Below, in pieces: positions 62,775 through 64,000 of a stretch of 64,000 nt of DNA. A model generated the notes under the pieces. The model did not search any database. It was not told the origin of the DNA and saw only the letters and a program-made list of their open reading frames with translations. A program made the translations under genes and the position numbers. Numbering within the stretch: position 1 is the stretch's first letter; every line of letters begins with the position of its first letter. Source of the DNA: Fimenecus sp964527585 (GTDB lineage: Bacteria; Bacillota; Clostridia; Oscillospirales; Acutalibacteraceae); NCBI GenBank assembly GCA_964527585.1, contig CAZGPE010000007.1:14926-78925 (forward strand). The letters run 5' to 3'.

Positions 62775-63336
62775 TATCCTTACGGAATTTCTTTGCCGCT
62801 ACGCCTGCTGCTGCGAGAACCGCAACTGCCGCTACACCGCAAACTGCTGCTGAAGAATAATCAGCGCCTGTCTTAACGATTGCAGGATGAAGTTTAGCAA
62901 TTACATTGCCTTCACCGTCAGCAATGATAAGAAGTCCGTGGTCAGCATCGCTGAGGCTACCCTGTGTAGAAACAGTATAACCGACAACTGCTAATGCACG
63001 GTCAGCATAACCGAGAAGTGCTTTTGTTGCACCCTTAGCGGTGATGTCTTCGATCTTTGTAAGATTGTTTGACTTACAGTAAGCAAGAGCTTCATCAAGA
63101 ATAGCCTTGATTGAATTGTACTGGCTCTCTGTAAGGTCAACCTTTGTGAATACATTCTCAAGAGCTGTAATGTATTCAGCAGGTACTGTGATTGTAGTAC
63201 CGTCAACAACATATGCTGTTTTAACATATGTGATGATCTTCTGCTCGTAGTCGTTGATTCCGGAAGCTGCGAAGCAGGGAATCATTGTTACAGCGAGAAG
63301 GACAGCTACAACCATGAGGCATGCCAATTTTTTCAT
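62764..63336 (-). CDS. Secreted protein with C-terminal sorting-signal-like tail
   Basis: The 190-aa protein has a signal peptide (1-24), a helical domain (about 25-105), a small beta part (to about 150) and a C-terminal sorting-like signal: AIVKTG, a spacer, a hydrophobic helix (AAVAVLAAAGVAA) and a basic end (KKFRKDNED). It is probably the dedicated substrate of the next gene. The ATG follows AAGGAGAG and the promoter at 63414-63442 is consensus-like. Confidence 0.85.
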   Translation of the reverse strand: MKKLACLMVVAVLLAVTMIPCFAASGINDYEQKIITYVKTAYVVDGTTITVPAEYITALENVFTKVDLTESQYNSIKAILDEALAYCKSNNLTKIEDITAKGATKALLGYADRALAVVGYTVSTQGSLSDADHGLLIIADGEGNVIAKLHPAIVKTGADYSSAAVCGVAAVAVLAAAGVAAKKFRKDNED

Positions 63337-63413
63337 GTTAGGAACTCTCCTTAGAAAAATATTTTCCACCATTGAGCAGTGATAGCTATGATACTCAATG
63401 TAGAATTGAAAGT

Positions 63414-63442
63414 ATTATATCACACACTTATTTGTTTGTAAA
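63414..63442 (-). promoter_or_regulatory. Promoter of the sortase operon
   Basis: Leftward TTTACA (63437-63442) and a perfect TATAAT (63414-63419) are separated by 17 bp, about 80 bp before the start codon at 63336. Confidence 0.75.
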
Positions 63443-63465
63443 CCCAAAAAGTAAAAAAGCACCCC

Positions 63466-63504
63466 AAAAAAATTGCCGCCCGTACATAAACAGGCGGCAA
63501 TTTT
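63466..63504 (-). terminator. Terminator after the gap gene
   Basis: AAAATTGCCGCC pairs with GGCGGCAATTTT and is followed leftward by TTTTTTTGG. Confidence 0.9.
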
Positions 63505-63521
63505 AATTATAATTTACAGAA

Positions 63522-64000
63522 TTAAAGTTCTGCGAAGTATTTGATAGTTCTAACCATCTGTGATGTGTATGAGTTTTCGTTATCATACCAAGAAACTACC
63601 TGTACTTCATAAAGATCATCGGCAATCTTTGAAACCATTGTCTGTGTAGCATCAAAGAGAGAACCGAATCTCATACCGATAACATCAGAAGAAACGATGG
63701 GCTCTTCATTGTATCCGAAAGAAGCGGAAGCAGCAGCCTTCATTGCGGCATTGATACCGTCAACTGTTACATCTGCGCCTTTAACAACAGCTGTAAGGAT
63801 TGTTGTTGAACCTGTCGGAACGGGAACTCTCTGAGCGGAACCGATAAGTTTGCCGTTGAGTTCGGGGATAACAAGACCGATAGCCTTTGCAGCACCTGTC
63901 GAGTTGGGAACGATGTTAGCAGCACCTGCACGAGCTCTTCTCATATCGCCCTTTCTGTGAGGACCGTCAAGGATCATCTGATCGCCTGTGTAAGCGTGAA
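63522..64000 (-). CDS. gap: Glyceraldehyde-3-phosphate dehydrogenase (C-terminal part)
   Basis: The frame runs off the right edge. The visible 158 residues begin with HAYTGDQM, the strand after the active site. They include the substrate-binding region PNSTGAAKAIGLVIPELNGK with RVPVPTGS, and end in SWYDNENSYTSQM, the standard GapA C-terminus. It is a glycolytic NAD-dependent enzyme. The catalytic Cys lies outside the window. Confidence 0.96.
   Translation of the reverse strand, partial: HAYTGDQMILDGPHRKGDMRRARAGAANIVPNSTGAAKAIGLVIPELNGKLIGSAQRVPVPTGSTTILTAVVKGADVTVDGINAAMKAAASASFGYNEEPIVSSDVIGMRFGSLFDATQTMVSKIADDLYEVQVVSWYDNENSYTSQMVRTIKYFAEL

Overview
The window looks like chromosomal DNA of a low-to-moderate-GC, spore-forming, monoderm gut Clostridium of the Ruminococcaceae/Oscillospirales type. 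This is inferred from spoIIE, LCP and sortase genes, DUF951 next to prfA, cohesin and dockerin domains, AGGAGG-like ribosome binding sites and many sigma-A promoters with 17-bp spacing. No rRNA, tRNA, transposase, phage gene or CRISPR array was found. Most genes lie on the minus strand.

Layout. 1-5 kb: a fragment of a probable small multidrug export protein, a pyrophosphatase-like/Nudix fusion, then plus-strand genes for an LCP cell-wall ligase, a GH51 arabinofuranosidase and two membrane proteins. 5-9 kb: a minus-strand operon of rlmD, a sugar O-acetyltransferase, a GT-C-like membrane protein and a Dabb protein. 9-28.3 kb: a complete monoderm type IV pilus locus. In transcription order it holds a PilP-like protein, a LysM/secretin-N-domain protein without a beta-barrel, pilT, pilC, pilM, pilN, pilO, pilB, three large prepilin-like proteins (524, 1140 and 395 aa), a classical pilin with its own promoter, a YfhO-family protein and the prepilin peptidase. 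28.6-30.1 kb: a one-piece tyrosine kinase/chain-length regulator. 30.2-33.3 kb: a tight HPr-kinase-like / PqqD-like / S26-like peptidase / ABC exporter operon that resembles peptide (RiPP) biosynthesis.

33.7-43.5 kb: an island of secreted proteins (cohesin-dockerin protein, companion protein, a 1742-aa FIVAR/dockerin protein) and an easily missed 40-aa peptide gene. Two related, same-orientation blocks of GC-rich palindromic repeats flank it. The 1742-aa gene has a leader of about 350 nt with strong hairpins and a possible pseudoknot. 43.6-47.2 kb: an HD-GYP protein and three related membrane-anchored proteins. 47.3-51.8 kb: spoIIE, whose probable promoter (21-bp spacer) lies inside the terminator of the upstream padR-DUF1700-DUF4097-pspC operon.

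51.9-56.7 kb: a housekeeping run in the order DUF951, prfA, sua5, coaE, a lytic transglycosylase and an M18 aminopeptidase. 56.9-59.6 kb: an S1-domain protein and a dockerin-bearing alpha/beta hydrolase. 59.6-61.1 kb: malQ with an operator-like palindrome. 61.2-63.3 kb: an operon of sortase substrate, sortase and membrane protein. 63.5-64 kb: the 3' part of gap.

The strongest candidates for something undescribed are the kinase/PqqD/peptidase/ABC operon with its nearby 40-aa peptide, the barrel-less LysM-secretin pilus module with a giant prepilin, and the structured leader RNA. All functions are inferred by reading the sequence; no database search was possible.
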